DNA from: Gammaproteobacteria bacterium
GTDB lineage: Bacteria > Pseudomonadota > Gammaproteobacteria > Berkiellales > Berkiellaceae
Assembly: GCA_016191245.1 (NCBI GenBank)
Contig: JACPOY010000019.1
Span: 186,001 to 250,000 of the forward strand
Length of the DNA: 64,000 nt
Direction of reading: 5' to 3'
The position numbers were made by a program, and so were the translations under genes. Shown in pieces: positions 15,589 to 25,583 of this stretch (within the stretch, counting starts at the first letter, position 1; the number at the start of each line of letters is the position of its first letter). Below the pieces are notes generated by a model that saw nothing but the letters and a program-made list of their open reading frames with translations, searched no databases and had not been told where the DNA came from.

Positions 15589-15715
15589 AATTACCATAGT
15601 CGTTCCCATGCGTCAATAAACCCTGCTTAGAGTTTGCAAGAAATCTTTCAGTAATATGCACCTAAAAACTTTGCATCTATCAAACTGAAAGGATAAAACA
15701 ATAGCAGAAGTTACA

Positions 15716-17413
15716 TTATGCGTGATAAGTTTTATTTGGTCTCTGCGTTATAATATTTTGTAAACCAGGTGGGTTGTAAATATAATTAAAGAGAAGAGAA
15801 AGATTTTGATCGCGAATTACTTTATATGAGTCTAAATTTTCAGATATTAGTTCATTATACTGGTTTTCAATTTTTTTAAATGAATTTTCTTTATCGCCTG
15901 GTCGACGATTCTTTTTAATTCCATCCGTAATGAATGGGATCACAGACATCAATGGATTAATTCTTTCTGAATAGATATATTTACTTAAACGCATGGGATG
16001 AAACCACTTAAGTAAAATTGGGTTAATTGGGAATATCCAGGGTTGAACATAAAGTTGATAAAGCTGATTATTTAATACAGAGACCTTTTCTACCCTTTCA
16101 AAAGGCTCAGCCTGATACTGATACTGATAGTGAATATCTTCTACTTGTCTTTCTTCAAATGAAACAGTATATGCTGGTTTATGGCAATCAGGGTTGCCTG
16201 TTGGATTAGATATTTTCATTTCATAAAGTCCAGGGGATAATTTTTCTAAATCCTCAATACTTTCAAGAATTGCACGATGTTCAAATCGAACAACGTTTGC
16301 TGAAACAAATAAGCCAAGATGGCCTACATGGGTATTCAAAAGATAAGCAATGCGCTGTTTATATTTTTTGAGCTCAGATGTTGTTTGATAAACAGTTGGG
16401 ATCCAATTAAGTGCTTGATGCGGTGGCGTGATATTATCGCCGCTTGATGCAAAGACCAAAATGGGGTTGCGAATGCGTTTGATATCTGCATAACATCCCT
16501 TACAAATACGAAACACACCCTTTTCCAGCTTATTCCCAATAAAAAGATTTTCAATGGTTGAAAGGATTTCTTGTTCACTGAACTGATAATAGCCATTCCA
16601 CCAACGCTCAAACTCTAGATAACGTTCGCTTTCAGTATCAATTTCAGAAAATAATTTGTAGTTTTTCTCCCAAAGAGTATTAGATGGGTTGAGATTTTCA
16701 AAATTCTGTACTAACCAGGCGCCATCGAAAATGCCATTGCTCATATCAGACAACCATTGTGCCATCCAGCTTCCACCTAATAACCCCCCAGTTAATCGCA
16801 TAGGGTTAATGTTATCTTCACCTGCCCAATAGGAAAGAGGAGAACCATTAAGAACAGCTGGCCCAACCAAGCCCACACAATCTGCACACAGCAGTACTAT
16901 TAACCACCCTGCTTGACAATTACCGTAGAGTATTGGCTTTGCGCCGTTATGAAGTTTTGAAATTTCATCGATAAATTTGCGTAAAGCATGTAGCACATCG
17001 GAAATATCTTGATTTTGACAAGGCTCAGGAAAGAATGAGGCGAAGTAAACGGGATGACCTTCATGCATGGCAATACCGACTTCAGATTCCCGTTTAAAGC
17101 CACCAATCCCGGGACCATGGCCTGCGCGAGGATCGACAATAATGATCGGTGGTTTCTTTTTATCTAAACAATCTTCTAAACATTCATCCCCTACAGCTGT
17201 AATTTTAAGCAATGCATAGTTTGCAGGGGGATTAAAGCTACGCGCATCGATAATTGTTTCATAGTCAAAATTTAACAGTGGAGGTAATCCTTCCTGTTCA
17301 TGTTCCAACATATTGTTTGCTCTTTGACGAAGCGTATCATAGAAGAGAATACTTCTTTGATATGAATCGAGAAAATAGTCCCAGTAATGATTAAACATAG
17401 AGGTGGTGCCCAT
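15716..17413 (-). CDS. DUF3141 alpha/beta-hydrolase-like protein of the PHA module
   Basis: The 565-aa protein resembles DUF3141 proteins, which are distantly related to PHA synthases and lie near phaC/pta/ack clusters. The visible core includes PPIIIVDPRAGHGPGIGGFK (about residues 87-106) and the nucleophile-elbow-like ILYGNCQAGW (about 160-169), with Cys where lipases have Ser. NPILVFASSGDNITPP follows, the usual position of the acid residue, and TPP is typical of the fold. About 215 C-terminal residues are extra. The role is unknown; acyl transfer or hydrolysis on PHA-related intermediates is suggested by fold and neighbours. The ATG abuts the stop of the 66-aa gene (TAA then ATG), so the pair is coupled. 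Confidence 0.8.
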   Translation of the reverse strand: MGTTSMFNHYWDYFLDSYQRSILFYDTLRQRANNMLEHEQEGLPPLLNFDYETIIDARSFNPPANYALLKITAVGDECLEDCLDKKKPPIIIVDPRAGHGPGIGGFKRESEVGIAMHEGHPVYFASFFPEPCQNQDISDVLHALRKFIDEISKLHNGAKPILYGNCQAGWLIVLLCADCVGLVGPAVLNGSPLSYWAGEDNINPMRLTGGLLGGSWMAQWLSDMSNGIFDGAWLVQNFENLNPSNTLWEKNYKLFSEIDTESERYLEFERWWNGYYQFSEQEILSTIENLFIGNKLEKGVFRICKGCYADIKRIRNPILVFASSGDNITPPHQALNWIPTVYQTTSELKKYKQRIAYLLNTHVGHLGLFVSANVVRFEHRAILESIEDLEKLSPGLYEMKISNPTGNPDCHKPAYTVSFEERQVEDIHYQYQYQAEPFERVEKVSVLNNQLYQLYVQPWIFPINPILLKWFHPMRLSKYIYSERINPLMSVIPFITDGIKKNRRPGDKENSFKKIENQYNELISENLDSYKVIRDQNLSLLFNYIYNPPGLQNIITQRPNKTYHA

Positions 17414-17614
17414 TTAATTACAACTTAGTATGGCCACAGATTTCATATCTTGGTCATCTTGATCTTCACGTTTTATTAGGTGGTGATCTGTGGCTTGATG
17501 TAAATCAATTTGTGGGTGAATTTGAGATATATTTTTTTCGGGCAAATTAATTGTGTGTAAATCATCCATTTCTGGGCAAAGTTCAATTTTTGTTAAAGGC
17601 TTGTTCATCTTCAT
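17414..17614 (-). CDS. Small acidic protein upstream of the DUF3141 gene
   Basis: The 66-aa protein is hydrophilic, without a signal peptide, rich in Asp, His and Gln. It starts at an ATG preceded by AGGAGA, a strong ribosome site, and its TAA directly abuts the ATG of the DUF3141 gene. This supports a real, co-translated gene. No family is recognised. Confidence 0.55.
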   Translation of the reverse strand: MKMNKPLTKIELCPEMDDLHTINLPEKNISQIHPQIDLHQATDHHLIKREDQDDQDMKSVAILSCN

Positions 17615-17837
17615 TCTCCTACTAGTTAAAGGTTATATTAAGATTAGTCTTATTTATATAATTTTAATTAAAAATGTCATCTCTATTGATGTAACTTCCA
17701 ATGCAACACTGTCATTTCACATATGGAGAAATTAATGATTAAGTAAATGTTGTCGATAAAATAAATGGATATTTAAAATTATTATCCCTGTATACATTTG
17801 CAGAAAAATACTGGCTAATCAAATATTAGAGAAATAA

Positions 17838-18116
17838 ATGGATAATCCCGACAATCCGCAAAAAAAAGAGTCTTTTATTTTTTCTAAAGGCACTGTTATT
17901 GCTTGTGTTGTGTTGGCCGTGACCGGCTTTTTAATTTTGACTGGCCATAGTGCTCATTTGTTAGGAATACTGCCATGGTTATTAATTTTAGCCTGTCCAT
18001 TAATGCATATTTTTATGCATGGTGGACATCATCACGGTGGAAAGGATGATGGTGAGGGAATGCATGATCATCACCATATGTTAGATAAAGAAAATAACAA
18101 AGATGATTCTAAATAA
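17838..18116 (+). CDS. DUF2933 membrane protein with His-rich tail
   Basis: The 92-aa protein has two hydrophobic helices (about residues 18-58). The segment CPLMHIFMHGGHHHGG and the final DHHHML stretch supply Cys, Met and His for Cu(I) binding. DUF2933 genes commonly lie with an isoprenylcysteine-methyltransferase-like gene and CopB, exactly as here (11 bp to the next gene). It is the first gene of that apparent operon, with about 220 bp of non-coding DNA upstream. Confidence 0.8.
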   Translation: MDNPDNPQKKESFIFSKGTVIACVVLAVTGFLILTGHSAHLLGILPWLLILACPLMHIFMHGGHHHGGKDDGEGMHDHHHMLDKENNKDDSK

Positions 18117-18127
18117 GGTATACAATC

Positions 18128-18766
18128 ATGGAACATGCTCAAAACGTGCCTGCTTATGGCCTTTGGGGGTTAGTCATTTTAAACTCTATTATTTTTATTG
18201 GGTTTGCCTTCAGCTTCTTTAAACCTAAAACAAAAAGTGATTGGCGAACCTTTGGTGCTTTTTCTGCTTTTATTATTGCTTTATTTGTCGAAATGTATGG
18301 TTTCCCATTAAGTATCTATCTTTTATCAGGATGGTTGACAAGTCATTATCCTGGTGTAAATTTCCTTACTCACGATAATGGACATTTACTTCATACGCTG
18401 TTTAAAATGGGAGGAGATCCGCATTTTGATCCCTTCCATATAGCGAGCAATATCTTCATTTTTGGGGGGTTCATTATCCTTTCATATTCTTGGCATACTT
18501 TATGGAAAGCTCAAAAAGATCATAAATTAGCAACGATGGGATTATATGCTTATGTAAGGCATCCACAGTATGCAGCATTTATTATGATTATGTTTGGATT
18601 TCTCTTGCAATGGCCTACCTTAGTGACGCTGATCATGTTCCCTATTTTAACTTATATGTATGTTAGATTGGGTCTAAGCGAAGAAAAAATGGCTCAAGCT
18701 GAGTTTGGTGGCGAATATCAACTTTGGGCAGAAAAAACCCCACGATTTTTTCCTAAGATATTTTGA
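18128..18766 (+). CDS. Isoprenylcysteine/phospholipid methyltransferase-like membrane protein
   Basis: The 212-aa protein has five or six membrane helices. The C-terminal signature YVRHPQYAAFIMIMFGFL, followed by LSEEKMAQAEFG, matches the ICMT/PEMT-type SAM-dependent membrane methyltransferases. The target is not known for bacterial members in copper operons; a lipid or quinone headgroup is possible. It is 11 bp after DUF2933 and 14 bp before copB, so it should be co-expressed with the copper pump. Confidence 0.8.
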   Translation: MEHAQNVPAYGLWGLVILNSIIFIGFAFSFFKPKTKSDWRTFGAFSAFIIALFVEMYGFPLSIYLLSGWLTSHYPGVNFLTHDNGHLLHTLFKMGGDPHFDPFHIASNIFIFGGFIILSYSWHTLWKAQKDHKLATMGLYAYVRHPQYAAFIMIMFGFLLQWPTLVTLIMFPILTYMYVRLGLSEEKMAQAEFGGEYQLWAEKTPRFFPKIF

Positions 18767-18780
18767 GAGAGTCAAACTAA

Positions 18781-20808
18781 ATGAACCACACTATGCATGA
18801 TCATTCTCGCCATTTTCAACATAGTACTGAAGATCATTCTACGCATTCGGGGCATGCTGGGCATGCCGGAATGGTAAAAGACTATAAGAAACGATTTTGG
18901 ATTTGCTTATTTCTCACTATTCCCGTTTTAGCACTTTCCCCAATGATTCAACATTTTGTTGGTTTAGGAGAAACTTGGCGTTTCAAAGGAGATATGGGTT
19001 GGTTAGCACTGATTTCAAGCGTGGTTTATTTCTATGGTGGCGCTCCCTTTTTAAAAGGATTAATTGAAGAATCCAAAGCTAAAAATCCAGGTATGATGAC
19101 TTTGATAGCTGTTGCCATCACAGCCGCATATCTTTATAGCATTGCTAACGTTTTGGGTCTTAAAGGAACTGATTTTTTTTGGGAGTTGGCGACCCTGATT
19201 GACATCATGTTATTTGGCCACTGGATTGAGATGAAATCTGTCATGGGAGCAGGGGATGCACTTGAACATCTTGCTCGCTTAATGCCTTCTAGCGCGCATA
19301 AAGTGATGCCAGATGGGACTGTCAATGATGTGCCACTGGAGCAACTTCTTGTTGGGGATCAAGTATTGGTTAAACCTGGTGAAAAAATACCAGCGGATGG
19401 ACGAATAATCAAAGGGCAAACCGCCATTAACGAATCGATGCTAACGGGTGAATCAAAACCTGTTGCCAAGGAAAAGGGTGCAAATGTTATCGGAGGTTCC
19501 ATCAATGGAGAGGGTTCTATAAATATAGAGGTAAGTAAAACAGGCGAGGGTTCTTTTTTATCGCAAATTATTGAGTTAGTAAAAAAAGCGCAGGAAAGTA
19601 AATCTAAAACCCAAGATTTAGCAAATAAAGCAGCATTTTGGTTAACCATTATAGCAATTAGTGGTGGGGTGGGTTCACTTGTACTATGGGTTACGTTTGG
19701 TAAGTCTACCATTGCATTTGCGTTAGAGCGTATGGTATCTGTGATGGTAGTGGCATGTCCGCATGCCCTTGGCCTTGCCGTTCCTTTAGTAGTGGCAGTT
19801 TCTACCGCAATAGCTGCTCAAAGAGGTCTTTTGATCCGCGATCGTACGGCATTTGAAACAGCTCGCAACATAAAAGGAATTATTTTTGATAAAACCGGGA
19901 CATTGACTAAAGGGGAGTTTGGGATCACAGATGTATTGTTATTTGATTCAAGTCTTTCTGAAGAGGAATTAATCACTTATGCTGCTTCAGTGGAGATGAA
20001 TTCTGAACACCCAATAGCAAAGGGAATTGTAAAATCTTCAAAGCAAACCTGGGAGGTTGAAAATTTTAGTGCCATACCAGGTAAGGGAGCGCAAGGGTTG
20101 GTAAAAAATAAGCAGATTATGGTAGTGAGTCCTGGATATCTGCGAGAACAAAAAATAGAAGTCAGCGATAAGAGAATAAAAGAACTATCTGGACAGGGTA
20201 AAACTGTTATTTTTGTCCTTATAGATAATCAGCTCAAAGGTGGTATTGCAGTAGCAGATATTATTCGACCCGAATCAAAGCAGGCAGTGACGGCATTAAG
20301 GAAAATGGGTATTCGCTGCATCATGTTAACTGGAGATAATAAACAAGTTGCTGAGTGGGTAGCAAAAGAAATAGGTTTAGATGAAGTATTTGCTGAAGTA
20401 CTCCCACATCAAAAGGCTGAAAAAATAAAAGAGGTCCAGCAAAGAGGATTGATAGTTGCTATGACAGGAGATGGTGTAAACGATGCGCCTGCATTAGCAC
20501 AATCTGATGTTGGGATTGCCATAGGGGCTGGAACCGATGTTGCTATCGAAACAGCAGATATTATTCTTGTCAAAAGTAATCCTCAAGATGTTGCGGCCAT
20601 TATTGAGCTTGCTAAGGCAACTTATTCGAAGATGATTCAGAATCTCATCTGGGCAACAGGATACAACACAGTAGCACTTCCCTTGGCGGCCGGAGTTCTT
20701 TATAACGCATACCATATTGCTTTAGATCCTGCATTTGGCGCCGTGCTAATGTCTTTAAGTACAGTGATATGCGCAGTGAATTCGAGACTGCTCAAAATTA
20801 AGAATTAA
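18781..20808 (+). CDS. copB: Copper-exporting P1B-type ATPase, CopB subfamily
   Basis: The 675-aa protein has a His-rich N-terminus ([15 protein letters not shown], then GHAGHAGM) instead of CxxC metal domains. The membrane metal site is [14 protein letters not shown]; the CPH form is the hallmark of CopB rather than CopA (CPC). Also visible are the phosphatase loop [14 protein letters not shown], phosphorylation site [14 protein letters not shown]-site HP in EHPIAKG, and MLTGDN with [16 protein letters not shown]. It exports copper or silver from the cytoplasm to the periplasm, where the oxidase and binding proteins would act. Confidence 0.95.
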   Translation: MNHTMHDHSRHFQHSTEDHSTHSGHAGHAGMVKDYKKRFWICLFLTIPVLALSPMIQHFVGLGETWRFKGDMGWLALISSVVYFYGGAPFLKGLIEESKAKNPGMMTLIAVAITAAYLYSIANVLGLKGTDFFWELATLIDIMLFGHWIEMKSVMGAGDALEHLARLMPSSAHKVMPDGTVNDVPLEQLLVGDQVLVKPGEKIPADGRIIKGQTAINESMLTGESKPVAKEKGANVIGGSINGEGSINIEVSKTGEGSFLSQIIELVKKAQESKSKTQDLANKAAFWLTIIAISGGVGSLVLWVTFGKSTIAFALERMVSVMVVACPHALGLAVPLVVAVSTAIAAQRGLLIRDRTAFETARNIKGIIFDKTGTLTKGEFGITDVLLFDSSLSEEELITYAASVEMNSEHPIAKGIVKSSKQTWEVENFSAIPGKGAQGLVKNKQIMVVSPGYLREQKIEVSDKRIKELSGQGKTVIFVLIDNQLKGGIAVADIIRPESKQAVTALRKMGIRCIMLTGDNKQVAEWVAKEIGLDEVFAEVLPHQKAEKIKEVQQRGLIVAMTGDGVNDAPALAQSDVGIAIGAGTDVAIETADIILVKSNPQDVAAIIELAKATYSKMIQNLIWATGYNTVALPLAAGVLYNAYHIALDPAFGAVLMSLSTVICAVNSRLLKIKN

Positions 20809-20892
20809 TGGAATGGTTAACTAAAAACACTAAATATCATATTAACCTGACAAGTGCTAAATTCATGATTGTTTCATGTAAGGACTTAGAAA

Positions 20893-22248
20893 ATGAATAT
20901 ACAATTTTTAGGAGCAGCCCAAACTGTTACGGGATCTAAATATCTTCTTAGCTTACATTCGAAAAAAATATTAATTGATTGCGGTCTCTTTCAGGGATAC
21001 AAAGAGCTTCGATTGCGAAATTGGGATAAATTACCAATCGACCCAAGTCAAATTGATGCGGTCATATTAACTCATGCACATCTTGATCATACAGGATATT
21101 TACCTTTGTTGGTGAAAAATGGGTTTAAGGGGCCGATTTATTCGACAGCAGCGACCAAAGATTTATGCGCCATTCTTCTTCCCGATAGTGGCCATATTCA
21201 AGAAGAAGATGCTTTTTTTGCCAACAAATATGGCTTTTCAAAACATAAGCAAGCCTTGCCACTTTATACTCAGCAGGAAGCTGAAAATGTAATTAAGCAG
21301 TTTGTGACAAAAAAATTCGATCAGACACATCCCCTTTTCGAAGGAAGTAGCTTTACATTTTCAAGAGCTGGGCACATTCTAGGTTCATCTTTTATTCGAA
21401 TTACTCAAGGTGATTCTTCTATAATGTTTACAGGTGATATGGGACGATCGAACGACCCTGTGATGCGCGAGCCCGCTAAAATTGAATATGCTGATTACCT
21501 AGTGATTGAATCAACCTACGGGAATCGTTTACATGATAAAGAGCCTATACTACAGCAATTGAGTCGAATAATTAAAGCAACTGCTAAGCGTGGTGGAACT
21601 CTTGTTATACCTGCTTTTGCTGTTGGTCGCGCGCAGAGTTTACTTTATTATATTCATCAACTCAAAAGTAAAAACGAAATTCCTGATTTGCCCGTGTTTT
21701 TAGATAGCCCAATGGCAACCAATGTGACGAAATTATTATGTCGTTACAAGGATGAACATCGTTTAGATGAAGAACTATGTAAAAATGTATGTGAAGTTGC
21801 CACATATGTGAAAACACCTGAAGATTCTAAAAAAATTGATAACTCTCGAATGCCATCTATCATTATTTCAGCAAGCGGTATGGCTACCGGTGGGCGAGTT
21901 TTACACCATCTTAAAGCATTTGCACCAGATGAACGTAATACTATTTTATTTTCAGGGTATCAAGCGGGGGGGACTCGGGGAGCCAGAATAATGAATGGTG
22001 AGCGTGAAATTAAAATTCATGGGCAAGTTGTCCAGATACGTGCTCATGTAGAAGCAATCAGTAGTCTTTCAGCACATGCGGACTATCAAGAAATATTACA
22101 ATGGTTAGAAAATTTTAAAAAACCACCTAAACAGGTTTTTATTACCCATGGTGAATTAGATGCAGCTACAGCACTAAAAGAAAAAATTGAAGAAAAATTT
22201 CATTGGAAATGCTTCATTCCTGAATACTTAAAAAAAGTGGATTTATAA
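20893..22248 (+). CDS. Metallo-beta-lactamase-fold beta-CASP RNase-like protein
   Basis: The 451-aa protein has the zinc motifs THAHLDHTGYLPLL (about residues 58-71), AGHILGSSF and FTGDMGRSNDPV. The beta-CASP insertion is followed by ISASGMATGGRVLHHL and SLSAHADYQEIL. This is the architecture of CPSF73-like / YSH1-type nucleases, so it probably cuts RNA using two zinc ions. It ends 2 bp before the phosphorylase gene. In lxa-type clusters this protein accompanies the phosphorylase and PRPP synthetase. A role in RNA turnover feeding nucleotide salvage is inferred from that linkage. Confidence 0.88.
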   Translation: MNIQFLGAAQTVTGSKYLLSLHSKKILIDCGLFQGYKELRLRNWDKLPIDPSQIDAVILTHAHLDHTGYLPLLVKNGFKGPIYSTAATKDLCAILLPDSGHIQEEDAFFANKYGFSKHKQALPLYTQQEAENVIKQFVTKKFDQTHPLFEGSSFTFSRAGHILGSSFIRITQGDSSIMFTGDMGRSNDPVMREPAKIEYADYLVIESTYGNRLHDKEPILQQLSRIIKATAKRGGTLVIPAFAVGRAQSLLYYIHQLKSKNEIPDLPVFLDSPMATNVTKLLCRYKDEHRLDEELCKNVCEVATYVKTPEDSKKIDNSRMPSIIISASGMATGGRVLHHLKAFAPDERNTILFSGYQAGGTRGARIMNGEREIKIHGQVVQIRAHVEAISSLSAHADYQEILQWLENFKKPPKQVFITHGELDAATALKEKIEEKFHWKCFIPEYLKKVDL

Positions 22249-22250
22249 GC

Positions 22251-23759
22251 ATGGCCAACAATCATATGCTTCATTTAAAAAAATTGGGAATTAATACATA
22301 TAAAGAAGCCGTGATTTATATGCGGGAAGATTGTCATATTTGTCGCTCTGAGGGTTTTGAAGCACAAGCCCGGATCCAGATAGCGCATAAGAACCAATCA
22401 GTTTTGGCAACACTTAATACAATTGAAACTGATCTGCTTAAGCCAAATGAAGCCAGTTTATCAAAATATGCTTGGGATCTCTTAAATGCTAAGGAAGGAG
22501 ATGAAATACAGATATCACATCCAAAACCGCTTATTTCTTTAGATTATATACGAGCCAAAATTTATGGACATGAATTAAATGAAAATGAAATTGATGCAAT
22601 TGTTAAAGACGTAGTTGATGGTTCATTATCTGATATCCATATATCGGCCTTTTTAGCAGCATCTAGTGGTAATCGTTTAAATAAGAAAGAGATTTTGCGT
22701 TTAACTCAATCAATGATTGATGTGGGGACAAGATTAGCATGGCCTTCAAAATTGGTTGTAGATAAACATTGCGTAGGTGGCCTTCCAGGGAATAGAACAA
22801 GCATCATCGTGGTTCCTATCGTCACCGCTTTTGGTCTGATAATGCCTAAAACATCTTCACGTGCAATTACCTCACCCGCGGGTACCGCCGATACGATGGA
22901 AGTGATAGCACCTGTAGATTTGGATTTAGCAACTATGCGCAAGGTTGTTGAGCGTGAAAATGGTTGCATCATTTGGGGAGGCTCAGTCGCATTAAGTCCA
23001 GCTGATGACATTCTTATACGTATTGAGCGTGCACTTGATCTCGATAGTGAAGGGCAATTGGTAGCATCCATTTTATCAAAGAAAATAGCGGCAGGATCAT
23101 CTCATATTGTTCTAGATATTCCTGTGGGACCCACTGCAAAGGTAAGAACATTAGAAGCAGCTAAAATACTGCAAGATTATCTTGAAATCATTGGAAAAGA
23201 ATTAGGAGTTGAAGTACGAGGTATTTTTACAGATGGCTCACAGCCCGTTGGGCGTGGTATTGGACCTGCCTTAGAAGCAAAAGACGTATTAGCAGTACTC
23301 CAAGGGGATAAGCATGCCCCACAAGATTTACGAGAGCGCGCATTGACACTTGCTGGTCTTGTACTAGAATTTTCACCCAAGGTAAAGACGGGAGCTGGAA
23401 AGCAATTGGCGCAAGACATCCTTGACAGTGGCCAAGCATGGAAAAAATTTCAAGCTATTTGTAGCGCACAAGGCGGGATTTTTGAACCGCCATCTGCCCA
23501 ACACACTTATATCGTCAGATCAATAAGCCAAGGTAAAATTGAAGCTGTTGACAATCGGTATTTAACACGTATTGCAAAATTGGCAGGGGCACCCAAATCA
23601 AAAGCAGCAGGTGTTGAATTCTTAACGCCAATTGGAACAGAAGTTATTTCAGAACAACCATTATTTGTTATTCATTCAGAGACTAAGGGTGAATTGGAAT
23701 ATGCCGTCAATTTTCTAGAGCAAGGGCATCAATTTATTCAGATTAAGGAGCATGAATGA
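22251..23759 (+). CDS. AMP phosphorylase / thymidine phosphorylase family enzyme (type-2 DeoA-like)
   Basis: The 502-aa protein has an additional N-terminal domain of about 90 residues, as in archaeal AMP phosphorylase and putative bacterial 'thymidine phosphorylases' of this length (classical DeoA is about 440 aa). Phosphate and substrate motifs include KHCVGGLPGNRTS, SSRAITSPAGTADTMEV and WGGSVALSPADD. Expected reaction: phosphorolysis of a nucleoside or NMP to ribose-1-phosphate or ribose-1,5-bisphosphate plus base. The gene overlaps the PRPP synthetase start by ATGA. The exact substrate (AMP versus thymidine) cannot be decided here; the length and the N-domain favour AMP-type. Confidence 0.85.
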   Translation: MANNHMLHLKKLGINTYKEAVIYMREDCHICRSEGFEAQARIQIAHKNQSVLATLNTIETDLLKPNEASLSKYAWDLLNAKEGDEIQISHPKPLISLDYIRAKIYGHELNENEIDAIVKDVVDGSLSDIHISAFLAASSGNRLNKKEILRLTQSMIDVGTRLAWPSKLVVDKHCVGGLPGNRTSIIVVPIVTAFGLIMPKTSSRAITSPAGTADTMEVIAPVDLDLATMRKVVERENGCIIWGGSVALSPADDILIRIERALDLDSEGQLVASILSKKIAAGSSHIVLDIPVGPTAKVRTLEAAKILQDYLEIIGKELGVEVRGIFTDGSQPVGRGIGPALEAKDVLAVLQGDKHAPQDLRERALTLAGLVLEFSPKVKTGAGKQLAQDILDSGQAWKKFQAICSAQGGIFEPPSAQHTYIVRSISQGKIEAVDNRYLTRIAKLAGAPKSKAAGVEFLTPIGTEVISEQPLFVIHSETKGELEYAVNFLEQGHQFIQIKEHE

Positions 23760-24646
23760 ATACCATCTTATTCGAGCTATATGCATCAGCTGTTGATACG
23801 ATGAAAATTTGTAAACAGCTGGGTTATGAACTTGGCGAAATTGATATTAGACAATTTCCTGATAAAGAAACATATATAAAAATTAATTCAGACATTATCA
23901 ATCGACAAGTTATTTTTGTTGCAAGTATAGATAAACCTAATAACAAATTTTTACCTCTTCTTTTTGCAGCAGGAACTGCCAGAGAATTAGGAGCTGAAAA
24001 GGTAGGGGTAATTGTGCCTTATTTACCCTATATGCGACAAGATAAACAATTTCAGCCAGGTGAGGGGATTACTTCTAAATATTTTGCCTCGATTTTTTCA
24101 CAATATTTTAACTGGATGATCACAATCGACCCCCATTTACATCGACGACATTCGATGAGTGAGATATATACTATTCCAACTTATGTCTTGCATTCAACAA
24201 CCCCTATAGCAAATTGGATAAAGGCTAACGTAAGCGATCCAATTATCATTGGTCCAGATATGGAAAGTGAACAATGGGTAGCTGAGGTTGCCAAAGGTGC
24301 ACAAGCGCCTTTTATCGTATTGGAAAAGACAAGAAAAGGTGATCGAGAAGTTGAAGTTTCCTTGCCTAAAATAGATGAATATAAAACACGTACTCCGATT
24401 CTTGTGGATGATATTATCTCGACAGGTAAAACCATGATTGAAACTGTAAAACATCTAAATCATTTAAAAATGAAGCCCCCAATATGCATCGGTGTTCATG
24501 CGGTTTTTTCAGGAGAAGCTTATTCAGATTTGCTCAATTCTGGGGCAGAGAAAGTGGTTACGTGCAATACAATCAAGCATCAGTCTAATATGATTGATAT
24601 TAGTGATTTAGTTGTAAACTGTCTTATCGAAAATATAAATGGGTAA
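23756..24646 (+). CDS. Ribose-phosphate pyrophosphokinase (PRPP synthetase), short paralogue
   Basis: The 296-aa protein is shorter than housekeeping Prs (about 315). It retains the ATP-site YLPYMRQDKQF, the pyrophosphate region DPHLHRR and the PRPP loop ILVDDIISTGKTMIET. It converts ribose-5-phosphate and ATP to PRPP (or may run with related phosphoribosyl substrates). It is translationally coupled to the phosphorylase gene (ATGA overlap), implying joint work in ribose-phosphate recovery. It is likely a second copy serving this module, because a full-length housekeeping prs is usual elsewhere; that is inference. Confidence 0.88.
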   Translation: MNTILFELYASAVDTMKICKQLGYELGEIDIRQFPDKETYIKINSDIINRQVIFVASIDKPNNKFLPLLFAAGTARELGAEKVGVIVPYLPYMRQDKQFQPGEGITSKYFASIFSQYFNWMITIDPHLHRRHSMSEIYTIPTYVLHSTTPIANWIKANVSDPIIIGPDMESEQWVAEVAKGAQAPFIVLEKTRKGDREVEVSLPKIDEYKTRTPILVDDIISTGKTMIETVKHLNHLKMKPPICIGVHAVFSGEAYSDLLNSGAEKVVTCNTIKHQSNMIDISDLVVNCLIENING

Positions 24647-24687
24647 AAATTACTGAAAAATATTAAATAATTGTGAAAGAGGTGGAT

Positions 24688-24867
24688 ATGATTAGCATGA
24701 AAGTACATGGTATGCACTGCGGTGGATGTGCGGGCAAAGTAAAGCGTGCGGTAAACGAACTTGATAAATCAGCGCATATTCAGATAGATGTCAAATCTGG
24801 TCAAGTAGAAGTGCAAAGCACTCATCCGGCTGAGGAGATTGTAAAAATAATTAATGCTTGCTGTTGA
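24688..24867 (+). CDS. Small HMA-domain copper chaperone
   Basis: About 59 aa from the ATG at 24688, which has AAAGAGG upstream; a GTG start at 24673 would add five residues. A single heavy-metal-associated fold carries the Cu(I) motif HGMHCGGCAGKV and ends in a Cys-Cys pair (INACC). The terminal cysteines are unusual for a CopZ-like chaperone and could add a third and fourth ligand. It sits between the PRPP synthetase and the Met-rich membrane protein. Probable role: delivering Cu(I) to CopB or binding excess copper. Confidence 0.88.
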   Translation: MISMKVHGMHCGGCAGKVKRAVNELDKSAHIQIDVKSGQVEVQSTHPAEEIVKIINACC

Positions 24868-25045
24868 TTTATCCGGCTCATGATGAAATAGCAATACAAC
24901 GTGCTACTATATTTGATTGTATGGGAATTTATATTCAAACAGATTTAAATAGATGTTGTTAGATACTGTATAGAAAATGAGGACGATATTAGGCCAGCTA
25001 ATGGTTATTCTAAAATGTTTATTAAAGATATAGGGGAACAGTAAT

Positions 25046-25567
25046 ATGATGTATCTAGCCGAAATATCATTTTCAATAATGTTATTTGTTTTGCTTGCGG
25101 CCGTTAGTTTAGTGATTTGGTCATTACGTAATGAAGGCTCTGCAGGTGCCGGTATAGCTAAATTCTTTGGAATAATCGTCACTGCTTTTGCTATCTTTGG
25201 TATATTGTGCACACTGTATTATGGTTTTATCTATTGGCAGCAAGGGGCTTTCAAAAATCTTATGCCTATGACGGGTGCTATGCATGGGAAGATGATGATG
25301 GGCGGGGAAATGCAAAGTAAAAATATGATGCAAGGTGATATGAAAGGTAAGGGAATGATGAATGAGGGGATGCATGGTAAGGATCTGATGGATGGCGGTA
25401 TGCATAATGATAATGTGATAGATAATAGTGAGCAAAATAAAGCATCTCAAGGTGATGGCATACAAAATAAAGGCACGATGAATAGTGAATCTCAAAATAA
25501 GAGTAATGCGAATGAAGATAAGCAAAATAAAATGAATGAAGAAAAGACTAAACCCTCTGATTCATGA
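25046..25567 (+). CDS. Two-helix membrane protein with long Met-rich tail
   Basis: The 173-aa protein has two hydrophobic helices (about residues 5-28 and 36-65). The tail contains many Met/Gly/His pieces such as MHGKMMMGGEMQ, NMMQGDMKGKGMM and MHGKDLMDGGMH (about residues 80-125), then a Gln/Asn/Lys-rich end. The Met-rich motifs resemble Cu(I)-binding segments of periplasmic copper proteins. No named family is recognised. It follows the HMA chaperone, so the two may form a copper-trapping pair. Its end overlaps the longest possible frame of the MaoC-Pta gene, which supports a later start for that gene. Confidence 0.7.
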   Translation: MMYLAEISFSIMLFVLLAAVSLVIWSLRNEGSAGAGIAKFFGIIVTAFAIFGILCTLYYGFIYWQQGAFKNLMPMTGAMHGKMMMGGEMQSKNMMQGDMKGKGMMNEGMHGKDLMDGGMHNDNVIDNSEQNKASQGDGIQNKGTMNSESQNKSNANEDKQNKMNEEKTKPSDS

Positions 25568-25583
25568 CCGGGACAATAAAATT

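Noticed and set aside
25124..25525. Antisense 133-aa ORF rich in Ile, His and Leu
   Set aside because: It mirrors the Met-rich tail of the forward membrane protein (ATG reads as CAT/His on the other strand); no ribosome site or family.
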